A model generated the notes under the pieces. The model was not told the origin of the DNA. It did no database searches and worked only from the letters and a program-made list of their open reading frames with translations. 52,105 nt of DNA from JAKPQD01 sp029572965 (lineage in GTDB: Bacteria > Bacteroidota > Bacteroidia > Bacteroidales > DTGW01): assembly GCA_035374585.1 (NCBI GenBank), contig DAOSPF010000018.1, forward strand, positions 1 to 52,105, read 5' to 3'. Below, piece after piece: positions 8,305 to 17,149 of this stretch (the stretch's first letter is position 1; every line of letters starts with the position of its first letter). The translations under genes and the position numbers were made by a program.

Positions 8305-9492
8305 TTATTCTTTTTTCTTTGGTGCTTTATAAAGCTCAGCGTGTGTTTCTCTTAGCAAATCGAGTATGGGTACTGATGGCGGGCACTTGCTAAGGTCCAC
8401 CTTTGCCAGTTTTTCTTCGGTCGGGAAAGCCCCTTCAAACCAAACATCGTTTTCAACAAACATGTTGTAACGATATTGGCCAAAAGTTCGCATATCATAG
8501 CATTTCAACATAGTCCTGAAACGGAGTATTTCGGGGATGTTGATACCCGAAGGGTCATTGGCCATGCAATAGCCGTCAAAATCGGCATATTTGTCCAGCA
8601 ACCGCTGTTTATCAAGGTTGTATTTAATAGCAGCATCTTGTTCTGACAATGGGATGGAGGTGGGGAATATGCCCTCTATCTGGTCAAAAGGCGATGTGGC
8701 CGGAAATCCGAATGACAGGGTGTGTATTGCCGGGTTTGACAGGCAAAAACGGGCGTTGAATTGTATAGGGGTCAACGGAGAAGTTAGTTCGATGAGCTTT
8801 TGAGGGGGGTTAAATAGCTGTCCCCCTTTGTCGTTAGGAGATATAATAAATACCCCCATGTCTTTGCTTTGTGCTAAGTCGATAGCGCCTTTGTTGCGTT
8901 GAAAGAAGTAGTAATAATGCAGGTTGACAAATTCAAAAAGGTCTGTTTCTATAGCTTTGATAATGATTTCCTGCAAGGCATGAGTGCTAAAACCTACATG
9001 TTTGATAAGCCCTTCGTTTTTCATTTTCAGCAATTCTTCTACAGGGCCACCTTTGGCACAGGCTTTTTCGTACCTGTCCCAGTTGTTGATACCGTGCCAG
9101 GCATAAAAATCAAAGTAGTCGGTTTTTAGGGCCTGCAGTTGTTCTTCTACCAGGCGGCGCATTTCATCGGCAGTAAAGGCTGCCCCTTTGGTCATCAGGT
9201 AATAAGAGCCACGTTTGAGTTTTAGTACATCATTGAGCACAATGCCATAGGTTGTTTCGCTTTTCATATAGCCATAGGCTGTTTCGATAAGGTTAATGCC
9301 ATTTGCTAAAGCCTTTTCAACAGTATCTTTACATTCTTCAATAGTGTCATCGGCTACTACATTGCGTGGTTCGTCCCAGCCGTGTTTGTATCGCATCCCT
9401 CCGAGGGTAATGACGCTAATGTTTTTATTTGTTTTGCCAAAGCGGCGGTATTCCATGTTGGGTTTGAAAAGTGAAAGATGTTTGAAATCCAT
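8305..9492 (-). CDS. aldo/keto reductase, COG1453-like, with degenerate C-terminal ferredoxin region
   Basis: This 395-residue protein has an aldo/keto reductase barrel: MEYRRFGKTNKNISVITLGGMR, INLIETAYGYMKSE (Glu70 where most have Asp; Tyr73 or Tyr75 as acid), TKGA (Lys102) and AWHG (His133). The C-terminus (about 300-395) is laid out like the ferredoxin-type tail of COG1453 oxidoreductases (GYCMANDPSGINIPEI; LSKCPPSVPILDLLRETHAEL). Most of the cluster cysteines are gone, so a 4Fe-4S centre is unlikely. A second ATG at 9456 (MEYRRFGK) gives a more typical start. A TATTTTTG box on the minus strand at 9509-9516 suits the longer one. The substrate is unknown; the protein is cytoplasmic. Confidence 0.85.
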   Translation of the reverse strand: MDFKHLSLFKPNMEYRRFGKTNKNISVITLGGMRYKHGWDEPRNVVADDTIEECKDTVEKALANGINLIETAYGYMKSETTYGIVLNDVLKLKRGSYYLMTKGAAFTADEMRRLVEEQLQALKTDYFDFYAWHGINNWDRYEKACAKGGPVEELLKMKNEGLIKHVGFSTHALQEIIIKAIETDLFEFVNLHYYYFFQRNKGAIDLAQSKDMGVFIISPNDKGGQLFNPPQKLIELTSPLTPIQFNARFCLSNPAIHTLSFGFPATSPFDQIEGIFPTSIPLSEQDAAIKYNLDKQRLLDKYADFDGYCMANDPSGINIPEILRFRTMLKCYDMRTFGQYRYNMFVENDVWFEGAFPTEEKLAKVDLSKCPPSVPILDLLRETHAELYKAPKKKE

Positions 9493-9860
9493 AAGTAAAA
9501 ATTTTTTACAAAAATAATTTTTTTAAAGGTGAAAGATTTCGGGCCAGAAAAAACAGTTATAAAATAAAATGTTAAACCAAATTTTTAATTTACATAACAA
9601 AATGTCGGTATATTCTGTTTTTGCATTGCCCTGTAAAAGTTTTTATAATTGAAAAGCTTTTTAAATGATAAGAAAATGAACGAATTACAACGAAAAAAAA
9701 TGAAAATGTAAAATATAATGTTATCTTTGCAAATGTTTGGCGTTAAGCGCTGCTTTATATTTTTAGTTTTCTTATTGTATCTGAATCCTGAAAATCTTCT
9801 GCCCTCTTAAGCCAGGTACATTTAATTATTTAATTTTTTAACTTTTATTCATCATTTTTT
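9493..9860 (+). promoter_or_regulatory. regulatory region of the RRM gene, with TAnnTTTG box at 9722-9729
   Basis: TATCTTTG at 9722-9729 matches the -7 consensus exactly; no good -33 TTTG is seen. It implies a 5' leader of about 125 bases before the RRM start, unusually long for this window. That would suit post-transcriptional or temperature control, which is inference. The rest of the region is A/T-rich without a gene. Confidence 0.5.
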
Positions 9861-10190
9861 ATGAACATTTTTGTTGCACAGCTGAATTTCAAAATTCAGA
9901 GCGAATCTCTTAAACAAATTTTTGAAGAGTACGGAGCAGTTACATCAGCTAAAGTTATCAACGACCAGGTAACAGGCCGTTCAAAAGGCTATGGTTTTGT
10001 TGAAATGGCTGACGATGATCAAGCTCTTCATGCTATTGAAGAACTCAATGGTGCAGAAGTAGAAGGCAAAACTATCGTTGTTAAGAAAGCTAATCCACGT
10101 CCTGAAGGTGGAGCTGGTAATGGCGGTGGCAGGCGCGACTTCCGCTCGGGTGGTGGCCGTCCTCAACGCAGATTCGAAAGCCGTAACTAA
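9861..10190 (+). CDS. RRM-type RNA-binding protein with Gly/Arg-rich tail
   Basis: This 109-residue protein has one RNA recognition motif: RNP2 IFVAQL at 3-8 and RNP1 KGYGFVEM at 42-49, with the surface aromatic residues in place. After about residue 80 the tail is Gly/Arg-rich (GGAGNGGGRRDFRSGGGRPQRR), disordered and suited to RNA contact. Such small RRM proteins are common in Bacteroidota and cyanobacteria and are thought to act as global post-transcriptional regulators. It is a single gene with its own promoter and terminator. Confidence 0.93.
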   Translation: MNIFVAQLNFKIQSESLKQIFEEYGAVTSAKVINDQVTGRSKGYGFVEMADDDQALHAIEELNGAEVEGKTIVVKKANPRPEGGAGNGGGRRDFRSGGGRPQRRFESRN

Positions 10191-10212
10191 GAAATTTTTG
10201 TTTTATAATGCA

Positions 10213-10246
10213 TAAAAAACCTGGTGATGACACCAGGTTTTTTTTA
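10213..10246. terminator. strong terminator of the RRM gene, likely bidirectional
   Basis: ACCTGGTG (10219-10226) pairs with CACCAGGT (10231-10238) and is followed by a run of T; an A run precedes it. It lies between the RRM gene and the convergent GlsB-like gene, so it can serve both strands. Confidence 0.85.
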
Positions 10247-10259
10247 TTTCGTGCGTATT

Positions 10260-11228
10260 TTAAAACATTCTGTCTTTTCTGAGGAAGTAACGGACCCGCT
10301 TGTAAGTAGAAACGTGTCGTTGAAGTTTTTCGGGGTAAAGGTCGGCCACGGTGATTAAAATGCCTGTTTCTTCAACTCCTCCAAACTCGTGGTTGATAAT
10401 GGTCCCAAAGGTTTTCATGGAAGGCGAAAGGTTCATATAAGCATTAATGAGCGGGGGGATATTTTCGTGGAGCGAACGTACTCGTCTGGAGAGTATTTTA
10501 TAGTTTTCTTTATAATTCTCTGCATTAAAAGTCTTTGCCATTTCTTCCAGGTCCCAATTGGGGATAAGAGGATCGATAGGGCTTACTAAGTTGTCTTTAT
10601 CGCCAAAGTGCATTTTTAGGAAGTAAAGTATCAGGTCGCGGGCTTCTTTGTTGAAGTGGGTGTACATGGTTACTTTGCCAAAGAAGTATTTGGTATTGCT
10701 GTTGTGTACCAATATAGCCCCAAGCCCGTCCCACAGGTTATCAAGAGCATATATGCCTTTACGGGCACGGCTTGTACTTTGATAGGCAGGCTGAACAAAG
10801 GAGCGCCCAAGCTCTATCATGTAAGGCATGTATTCGGTTTTGAATTTATCGGAAAATTTGAAGAGATGTGATGTAGAAAGCCTTTTGGCAATATCATCTC
10901 CTGAAGCGCCCGGATGTGGGATATAAAACCTGTAACCTCCAAGTATTTCCCTGTGTTGAGGGTCCCAAACAATAAGCTGGTGATATGGGTCGTCTGAAAT
11001 GTCAAATTCGTCAATGTCCATTTCTTCGCCTGTCCCCCCTCCGGCATCGCGAAATGATAATTCGCGCAGGCGGCCTACTTCGCGCATCAGGTTGGGCGAG
11101 TCTTGATGGGTAAATGTATAAAGCAGGTTCCCTCCGTAATTGGTTTTACGGATAAACTTATCTTCGGTGAGTTCCTTTTCAATAAGTTGCGGGTCAACCG
11201 GTGGAATAATTTTTTTCTCCTGCATCAC
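10260..11228 (-). CDS. glsB: GlsB/OlsB-like GNAT N-acyltransferase (glycine/amino-acid lipid synthesis)
   Basis: This 322-residue protein resembles the hemolysin-like GNAT acyltransferases (COG3176). It has a long first half with LGGYRFYIPHP, an ELGRSFVQPAYQS core and a DNLWDGLGAIL helix. In Bacteroides, GlsB N-acylates glycine with a 3-hydroxy fatty acid to make the lyso form of glycine lipids. It lies 28 bases downstream of a PlsC-like acyltransferase on the same strand, the pairing expected for GlsB/GlsA. The assignment to glycine rather than ornithine is inferred from taxonomy. The C-terminal extension (about 230-322) is longer than in OlsB and unexplained. Confidence 0.75.
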   Translation of the reverse strand: MMQEKKIIPPVDPQLIEKELTEDKFIRKTNYGGNLLYTFTHQDSPNLMREVGRLRELSFRDAGGGTGEEMDIDEFDISDDPYHQLIVWDPQHREILGGYRFYIPHPGASGDDIAKRLSTSHLFKFSDKFKTEYMPYMIELGRSFVQPAYQSTSRARKGIYALDNLWDGLGAILVHNSNTKYFFGKVTMYTHFNKEARDLILYFLKMHFGDKDNLVSPIDPLIPNWDLEEMAKTFNAENYKENYKILSRRVRSLHENIPPLINAYMNLSPSMKTFGTIINHEFGGVEETGILITVADLYPEKLQRHVSTYKRVRYFLRKDRMF

Positions 11229-11256
11229 AAAAAATTTGGACTACAAAATTAATATT

Positions 11257-12066
11257 TTAGATGATATTTTTTGACTGGTAAACAATACTTTTCACAAAAT
11301 CAGCCCATTGCTCAGGGGTTTTTGACTTGTCAAAAGTTTCATAAGATATTGGTTTGCCAAAGTAAATGTTTAGTTCTTTCCCTTTTTGTTTGAACATTTC
11401 GTCGGGCAGGTAAAGCATTTCTATATTAGCTTTTACACCAATTTTTTTTCTAAGATTGGACAAATTGTAAAAGAAATCAGAATTTTTTCCGTCGAAGTAA
11501 ACCGGGACTATATCACGTTTGTATTGAATGGCTTTGGTGATGAAATTTTTTTTCCATTGAAGGTCCACAATTTTTCCTTTTATTTTGCGTGAACACAATC
11601 CGGCAGGGAAAGTAAGGACTTGCTTGTCAGACTTGTAAATTTCTTCTGTTTCGATGGCCGAGGCCCTGTCTTGTTTGCCATGTTTGTTTATTGGTATGAA
11701 GAATTCTTTGATATTCTCAATATTCATCAATATGTCATTGACAGGGGCTTTGATATTGCCGAACTTTTTTGAAAGGATATTGATAAGTACAATTCCATCA
11801 AGGCCTCCAAGTGGATGGTTAGAGGCAAAAATATACCGTCGGTCGTTAGCAATATGTTCAAGGCCAATAGTTTGAATGTGCAAGTCAAAATAAGCAATAG
11901 CTTCATCTAAAAATGCAATGCCTGTTTTGTTGGCACTAATATCAAGAAAGTAGTTCATTTCTTCTTGGTGGATGGTGCGTTCTAACCATCTGTAAAAGAA
12001 CCCCGGCAAACGACGGGCCAAAGCCGGGTTTTTATCGGCAAAAACCTTACGGACGTTGATGTTCAT
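11257..12066 (-). CDS. glsA: GlsA/PlsC-like O-acyltransferase (glycine/amino-acid lipid synthesis)
   Basis: This 269-residue lysophosphatidate-acyltransferase-like protein has motif I as NHPLGGLDG (His84, Asp90) and motif III as FPAG (153-156), the Bacteroidota variant in place of FPEG. In glycine-lipid synthesis GlsA adds the second fatty acid to the hydroxyl of the lyso-lipid. Its neighbour GlsB is 28 bases downstream and the S9 peptidase ends only 5 bases upstream, so the three are probably one transcript. It should act at the inner membrane face. A role in general phospholipid synthesis is the main alternative. Confidence 0.78.
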   Translation of the reverse strand: MNINVRKVFADKNPALARRLPGFFYRWLERTIHQEEMNYFLDISANKTGIAFLDEAIAYFDLHIQTIGLEHIANDRRYIFASNHPLGGLDGIVLINILSKKFGNIKAPVNDILMNIENIKEFFIPINKHGKQDRASAIETEEIYKSDKQVLTFPAGLCSRKIKGKIVDLQWKKNFITKAIQYKRDIVPVYFDGKNSDFFYNLSNLRKKIGVKANIEMLYLPDEMFKQKGKELNIYFGKPISYETFDKSKTPEQWADFVKSIVYQSKNII

Positions 12067-12071
12067 ACCAA

Positions 12072-13964
12072 TTACTTCTTCATATATTTTTCCAAAAATT
12101 TTTCCATGGCCCTGTAAAAGTCAAAGCGGTTTTCTTCGTTACCAAAGCCGTGTCCTTCGTTGTCTTTTACCATATATTCTACTTCTACGCCACGTTTGCG
12201 CATAGCATCTACCATTTGGTCGCTCTCGTTCTTATTTACACGAGGGTCGTTTGCTCCCTGAGCAATAAAAAGAGGGGCTTTGATTTTATCTGCATGAAAA
12301 ACCGGTGATACTTCGCGATAGTATGCGCTATCTTTTTCGGGATGCCCTATTTGCTCGTACATCATGTCTAATATTGGTTTCCAATAAGGCGGAATGGTTT
12401 TTAGCAAAGTAAATAAGTTTGAAACGCCTACGTAATCTATGCCGCAACAATACACATCGGGGGTAAAGCACAACCCGGCCAATACCGCATATCCTCCGTA
12501 GCTGCCCCCGTAGATGGCAACACGTTTGGGGTCGGCAATTTTTTGGTCAATGAGCCATTGAACCCCATCGGTAATGTCATTTTGCATGGTTTTTCCCCAT
12601 TGTTTGAAGGACGCTTCCCAGAATTTGCGGCCATATCCTGTTGAGCCACGGAAGTTCATCTGCAAAACAGCATAACCCCTGTTGGCCAGGAACTGCACTT
12701 CCGAATCATAGCCCCAACGGTCGCGAGCCCATGGGCCGCCGTGTGGATTGATGATAACTGGCAAGTTTTCAGCTTTTTTGCCTACGGGCAAAGTAAGGTA
12801 CCCATGAATAGTAAGGCCATCGCGGCTTTTGTAAGTTATTGGCTTCATTTCGGCCAGGAAGTTTTCGTTTAACCAGGGGCTGAGTTCGGCGATTTTGGCT
12901 ATGCTGTCTTTTTTTAGATCATAAAAATAATATGAACCTAAAGACCTGTCGCTGTATGTACGCACAATAAACTTATCTTCGTCTTTGTTGACGCTGGTGA
13001 TAGAAATTTCGTAGCTTGTGCCCAAATGTTTTTCAAACTTTTGGTAAAGCTGTTTTACCTCATTATCAAGAAATACGAGCTTGCGTTTCCAGGTAGTGTA
13101 TGAAATAGCAGAAAGGACTTTACGTTTGCGCGAATAGCTAAGGCCATACACATCATATTCGGGGTCGCTGTAAAGTACCTTTTTTTCTTTTTTGCTTTTT
13201 GGGTCAAACACAACAATGGCTTTGGTGTCGCGTCCTTTGTTGGAGGCTGCATAAAACATGCTGTTGTCGAAGGTGAAAAACAGCGGGTCAACAGATTCTT
13301 TAAAGTCGGTGGTGATAATGGTTTGAAAAGAGTCGTTTTCATTTTCGCGGTAAAGGATACTGGTATTGGTCCCATCGGCAGTGACAGCAATTCGGAGCTT
13401 CCCGTTATGGTCGGTTAACCAATCCTGGATGTTACCTGGGTTTTCGGCCAGCATTTCCATTTTACCGGTGCTCAGGTGCAGCCGATATGGGTCAAAAACC
13501 TTGTTATCGCGTTTGTTCATGGCTATAATTACCTCATCTTCTATATCTTCGAGGTCATCGATGACTTGTGTACGTACCCCTTCAAAATTGGTATAGCACA
13601 TGGGGTTTGAAGCGTCGATATCAACCCCGTAGAGACGGAAGTTTTCATCTCCTCCATTGTCTTTCAAATACAAGATACGCTTGTTGTTGGCCCAAAAGTA
13701 TGAACGAATATCGCGGTCAGTTTCAGAAGTAATTCTGATGGTATCTGCACTGCCTATTTTTTGGACAAAAATATTCATACGCCCCTTGTAAGGAGCTGTA
13801 AATGAAAAATATAAACCGTCGGGTGAGAGTTGGAATGCTGCTTTTTCAGGGTTTTTGAAAAAGTCTTCCATGGGTATTTTCGGTACTTCCATTTGTTGAG
13901 CTTGTATAGTTAAAGTTGGCAATAATACAGCAACAATCAATGAAATAAAAATGTTTTTGTTCAT
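12072..13964 (-). CDS. S9-family (prolyl oligopeptidase type) secreted peptidase
   Basis: This 630-residue protein (from the chosen start) has a signal peptide (about 1-22, ending TIQAQ), a seven-bladed beta-propeller-like N-terminal domain (about 30-370), and an alpha/beta hydrolase domain. The nucleophile is Ser488 in GGSYGG, the acid Asp573 in ANDPRVN, and the His605 in EGHGF. These enzymes release dipeptides or acylated residues from peptides in the periplasm. The frame extends 27 codons upstream, but the start at 13964 gives the signal peptide and sits about 20 bases after a TACTTTTG box. It heads an operon with the two lipid acyltransferases. Confidence 0.9.
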   Translation of the reverse strand: MNKNIFISLIVAVLLPTLTIQAQQMEVPKIPMEDFFKNPEKAAFQLSPDGLYFSFTAPYKGRMNIFVQKIGSADTIRITSETDRDIRSYFWANNKRILYLKDNGGDENFRLYGVDIDASNPMCYTNFEGVRTQVIDDLEDIEDEVIIAMNKRDNKVFDPYRLHLSTGKMEMLAENPGNIQDWLTDHNGKLRIAVTADGTNTSILYRENENDSFQTIITTDFKESVDPLFFTFDNSMFYAASNKGRDTKAIVVFDPKSKKEKKVLYSDPEYDVYGLSYSRKRKVLSAISYTTWKRKLVFLDNEVKQLYQKFEKHLGTSYEISITSVNKDEDKFIVRTYSDRSLGSYYFYDLKKDSIAKIAELSPWLNENFLAEMKPITYKSRDGLTIHGYLTLPVGKKAENLPVIINPHGGPWARDRWGYDSEVQFLANRGYAVLQMNFRGSTGYGRKFWEASFKQWGKTMQNDITDGVQWLIDQKIADPKRVAIYGGSYGGYAVLAGLCFTPDVYCCGIDYVGVSNLFTLLKTIPPYWKPILDMMYEQIGHPEKDSAYYREVSPVFHADKIKAPLFIAQGANDPRVNKNESDQMVDAMRKRGVEVEYMVKDNEGHGFGNEENRFDFYRAMEKFLEKYMKK

Positions 13965-13985
13965 GGCCGAAATATTTAGTTTGAA

Positions 13986-13993
13986 CAAAAGTA
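13986..13993 (-). promoter_or_regulatory. -7 box for the S9 peptidase operon
   Basis: The minus strand reads TACTTTTG, an exact TAnnTTTG match about 20 bases before the chosen start at 13964. This supports that start over the longer frame. No clear -33 element is seen. Confidence 0.5.
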
Positions 13994-14033
13994 TAAAGAA
14001 ATGAAATACAGATTTATATAAAGTTATAGAATC

Positions 14034-14041
14034 TATTTTTG
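14034..14041 (+). promoter_or_regulatory. -7 box for the A/T-rich lipoprotein gene
   Basis: TATTTTTG matches TAnnTTTG. Transcription would begin close to 14048, leaving about a 55-base leader before the lipoprotein start at 14103 and almost none before the upstream ATG at 14049. Confidence 0.45.
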
Positions 14042-14102
14042 CCAATAAATGAGTTTTGAGAATAAAAAAAATTCGTTTATTTTATTGCAAAAATATAGAT
14101 CG

Positions 14103-15821
14103 ATGTACACTATAAAACCTTTATGTTTATTGGTATTTGCAATTACTCTTATTTCTTGTGAGTACGAACCCAAAGGGTCTTTTTACCAGGAAATAGATAA
14201 GGACATTAAAAACCCTGAGGTAGAAACAAGAAGCCTGACATTTAATAAAGATACCATTGTTATTGAGGAAGGTAATCTTTTGGGTTATAGCTTTTTCAAT
14301 GCTGACAAAAAAATCAGACGGATTTTGTTTAAAATTGATGGGCAGGTTTTTGTTGACGCTTCAACCTTTTCAGGTAGTTTTTCTTTGAAAGGTGTGTCAA
14401 AAGGAATTCACGAATTAGAAGCTGTTTTTATGCTGAATTCAGGTACTGGGAGTATTATGGACAAACTTGGTGGAGAGCTTTATGCTACAAAAAAAACGTG
14501 GGTTTTGGTAGTTTTGAAAGCTCATTCGGAGACAATAAACGCCACTTCAGAAAATGGCTTTTTAAAAATCTATTGGGATACATGTTATGATTTTGATTTT
14601 CAATACTTTGAAATTTTCAAAGGTCCAACGCTAATTGGCAAAACTAAACTTCCCTTTTATGTTGATTCATCTTATATTGGAGAGTCTGTGACATATACAA
14701 TCAATGCAAATCGGGCTAATTCGAGTACAATATGGTGTAGCAAAGATTTTAAGGAACTACATTATGATTTTTTGTTTATTTCAGATCATAAACGTTGTGT
14801 AATTAAATGGAACAGGCCTATTTGTTATAATGCTATTGAAAAAACTATAATTTATATAAACAACAGCACATTTGAGACCACTGACACAAGCATTATTTTG
14901 CCAGTAACCGAAAATGGGCAAAGATTTTATTTTCGTGAATGGGAAGTTAGCCCAAAATACGGCAACAACAAATATAGAGTTTTTGAACCTAATACATTAT
15001 ATTTTTATTCAAGTTATAAATTTTGTCAAAGTGACATTGTTAACTTATTAAAAATTGATGAGTCAAATTTTTTATATTCATCTAGTTCAGATAAGGATTT
15101 TTTTGAATATTCAATAAATGACAAGGCCTTAATTGCTTCTCAACATTATCTGGATGAAATAAAATTAGTTTCTCAGAGCAATAAATGTATTTATGGAAAA
15201 TTAAATGGACAAGATGCCATTCAATCGCTGGATGGGAATCAAAACCTTTTAATGATTGATGGAAGTCCTAATATTATTGCATTGTCAGATTATTCTTTTA
15301 TACGATATGATTTAGACGGCTGTTATCTTGTAAAATTTGGTGATGAGAACAAAGTCTTTTTATCTCAAAACTATTTAGAAAATTGTCAAATGTCTTTTGA
15401 TGGTAAATATATTATGTTTTCAGAAGGTGGATTATTGAAAATTAATAAAATTGAAAATGACAGGCTAATTTTAAAGGGCTCATTTGAAAATAATGATGTC
15501 AGGTTTGTCAGATTTGGGTTTAAATATCCCTCCTATTTGTATTATTGGAATGGTAAAAGATTTTTGGTCAAAAATTGTTATAACTTTGCCCTAAGCTCTG
15601 ATATTCTGTTAAATACTCCCAATACTGAAATACTGGACATAAATGAGCAAAAAAATTGCATTTTGGTTAAGGTTAATTCCAGTATCCATATTATCAATTA
15701 TACCAATGGGCAAATATTGGTAAACATGGAGTTAGGAGATGATGCTCGCTATGAAAAATTAATTCTTATGGACAATGCTATTGTTTCTGAGGGAGGTTAC
15801 ATCTATCATGTAAATTATTGA
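14103..15821 (+). CDS. lipoprotein of unknown function, possible beta-propeller
   Basis: I do not recognise this family. From ATG 14103 the 572-residue protein starts with a lipoprotein signal ending LISC-E, so it is a predicted lipid-anchored envelope protein. A further 18 codons upstream would bury this signal. The second half has many short repeats of hydrophobic strands and turns (YSFIRYDLDGCYLVKFGDENKVFL; MFSEGGLLKINKIE; CILVKVNSSIHIINYTNGQILVN), suggesting a propeller or similar beta-repeat fold. The first third could hold Ig-like modules. Coding DNA here is visibly more A/T-rich than neighbours, a possible sign of transfer. A barrel-like gene follows 71 bases later, so the two may work together at the outer membrane. 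Confidence 0.65.
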   Translation: MYTIKPLCLLVFAITLISCEYEPKGSFYQEIDKDIKNPEVETRSLTFNKDTIVIEEGNLLGYSFFNADKKIRRILFKIDGQVFVDASTFSGSFSLKGVSKGIHELEAVFMLNSGTGSIMDKLGGELYATKKTWVLVVLKAHSETINATSENGFLKIYWDTCYDFDFQYFEIFKGPTLIGKTKLPFYVDSSYIGESVTYTINANRANSSTIWCSKDFKELHYDFLFISDHKRCVIKWNRPICYNAIEKTIIYINNSTFETTDTSIILPVTENGQRFYFREWEVSPKYGNNKYRVFEPNTLYFYSSYKFCQSDIVNLLKIDESNFLYSSSSDKDFFEYSINDKALIASQHYLDEIKLVSQSNKCIYGKLNGQDAIQSLDGNQNLLMIDGSPNIIALSDYSFIRYDLDGCYLVKFGDENKVFLSQNYLENCQMSFDGKYIMFSEGGLLKINKIENDRLILKGSFENNDVRFVRFGFKYPSYLYYWNGKRFLVKNCYNFALSSDILLNTPNTEILDINEQKNCILVKVNSSIHIINYTNGQILVNMELGDDARYEKLILMDNAIVSEGGYIYHVNY

Positions 15822-15892
15822 CAAAAAAATTGAGGATCTTTTTACTCAAAAAGAGGACAAGAGAAAATAGATTAAACTGAATTTTTTTAAGG

Positions 15893-16612
15893 ATGAAAAA
15901 AACATTTTTATTAGTTGCCATACTGCTTATTTTTAGTTCACTGCATTCACAAAACCTCATGTTTGGGTTGAAATCAGGCGTTGGCAGTTACAGCATGAAA
16001 GATATGAAAGATTTCAACAGGTACTTTGTTTCAAATTTGTCATTTGCAAACAAGCTAACAGATGATTTTCCTGCAAATTATTACTTTCAGCCAGAAGTAT
16101 TGTTCAATTATCAGCATCTTACATTTGGTTATTCTTTTGCTTTTTATTCAACGGGCTCGCGGATAGCTTCAAATGACTATTCGGCCAATTTCAACATGGA
16201 TGATGTGCTAAACTGTTACTCTCATGGGTTTATTTTTGAATATGTGTTTTACCGGGCTTCGTTGTTTGACTTTTCGGTTTATTCGAGGTTTTCATTTGAG
16301 AATACAAAGCTAAAAATTACAAACAACCTGATGGTGGTTGCTGAAGACACCCTTTTGCAAACTAAATACAGCTATCGGACAAAGTCAAACTCTACAGAAC
16401 CCGGGATAGCCATTTCATACGATTACAAGTTTCTGAAAATAAAGTATTATGCGGGTTACATGTTTTCAATAATGACCGATGGTTTTACTTCGGATGATGA
16501 AAAAAAACAAAAAGTGTATAACCCCTACACCCGCAATCAGCTTAAGCCTGATTGGAGTGGTTTCAGGACAGGCATTTCGGTATATTTTATGTTTTCGTTG
16601 AAACGAAATTAG
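15893..16612 (+). CDS. probable small outer-membrane beta-barrel protein
   Basis: This 239-residue protein has a signal peptide (about 1-19, ending SLHSQ). The mature part alternates aromatic and polar residues in strand-like stretches (YYFQPEVLFNYQHLTFGYSFAFYS; FDFSVYSRFSFEN; FLKIKYYAGYMFSIM) and ends GISVYFMFSLKRN, compatible with an 8- to 10-strand barrel. No family name can be given. It follows the lipoprotein gene on the same strand. Confidence 0.6.
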   Translation: MKKTFLLVAILLIFSSLHSQNLMFGLKSGVGSYSMKDMKDFNRYFVSNLSFANKLTDDFPANYYFQPEVLFNYQHLTFGYSFAFYSTGSRIASNDYSANFNMDDVLNCYSHGFIFEYVFYRASLFDFSVYSRFSFENTKLKITNNLMVVAEDTLLQTKYSYRTKSNSTEPGIAISYDYKFLKIKYYAGYMFSIMTDGFTSDDEKKQKVYNPYTRNQLKPDWSGFRTGISVYFMFSLKRN

Positions 16613-17149
16613 CGGTTGTTATTTGTTGGCCCGGAATATTTTGCCTCTCTCAAGTCTGAATAAACGGACGTTTTTTGGGTAATGCCAAACAACATTTCGG
16701 CAAATTGAAGGCTTAATCTGAGAGCTTTCTAATGTTTAATTAGCGTTAACCTTCCCGTCATAAACAGGACAAACAGATTTAGGAATTGTTTGATGTATTT
16801 TAGTAATTTGCTGAAATACAAATTTTTAGTTGATAAAGAATTAACGGCAAGCCTTAAATTTTTGAAACTTTTGCTTCAAGGCTAAAGTTTGCAATGCTTG
16901 TAAATTAAATACTTTAGGCATTCTTCTTATATCAAACTCAGGTTAAATTAAGGTTTAAACGCCATTTTTTTCATTTCTCATCCTAAAGGATTAATCTTTT
17001 GATTGTCTTTTTGGCTAATCGAAAAAACGGTTTATTTTCAAGTTTTTAGCTATGTATTTTCAATCTTAATGAGGTTGATTAGAGGCTTTCATGGTTTTTA
17101 ACTTTACATAATAGCAAACGTTTGTTAAAAACTACAAAATATAAAAGCC
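16613..17149. repeat. long intergenic region with family A copy 3 and a degenerate family B core
   Basis: The 537-base gap has no convincing gene. Positions 16842-16960 are a full-length family A copy (GGCAAGCCTTAAATTTTTG, AACTTTTGC-TTCAAG-GCTAAAGTT, TTATATCAAACTCAGG). Positions 16728-16785 (TCTAATGTTTAATTA, then CTTCCCGTC-ATA-AACAGGACAA) resemble the 45751-45913 element and the family B core. The cheA promoter should lie in the last 60 bases, where TAACTTTA is only a near match to the -7 box. Confidence 0.6.
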
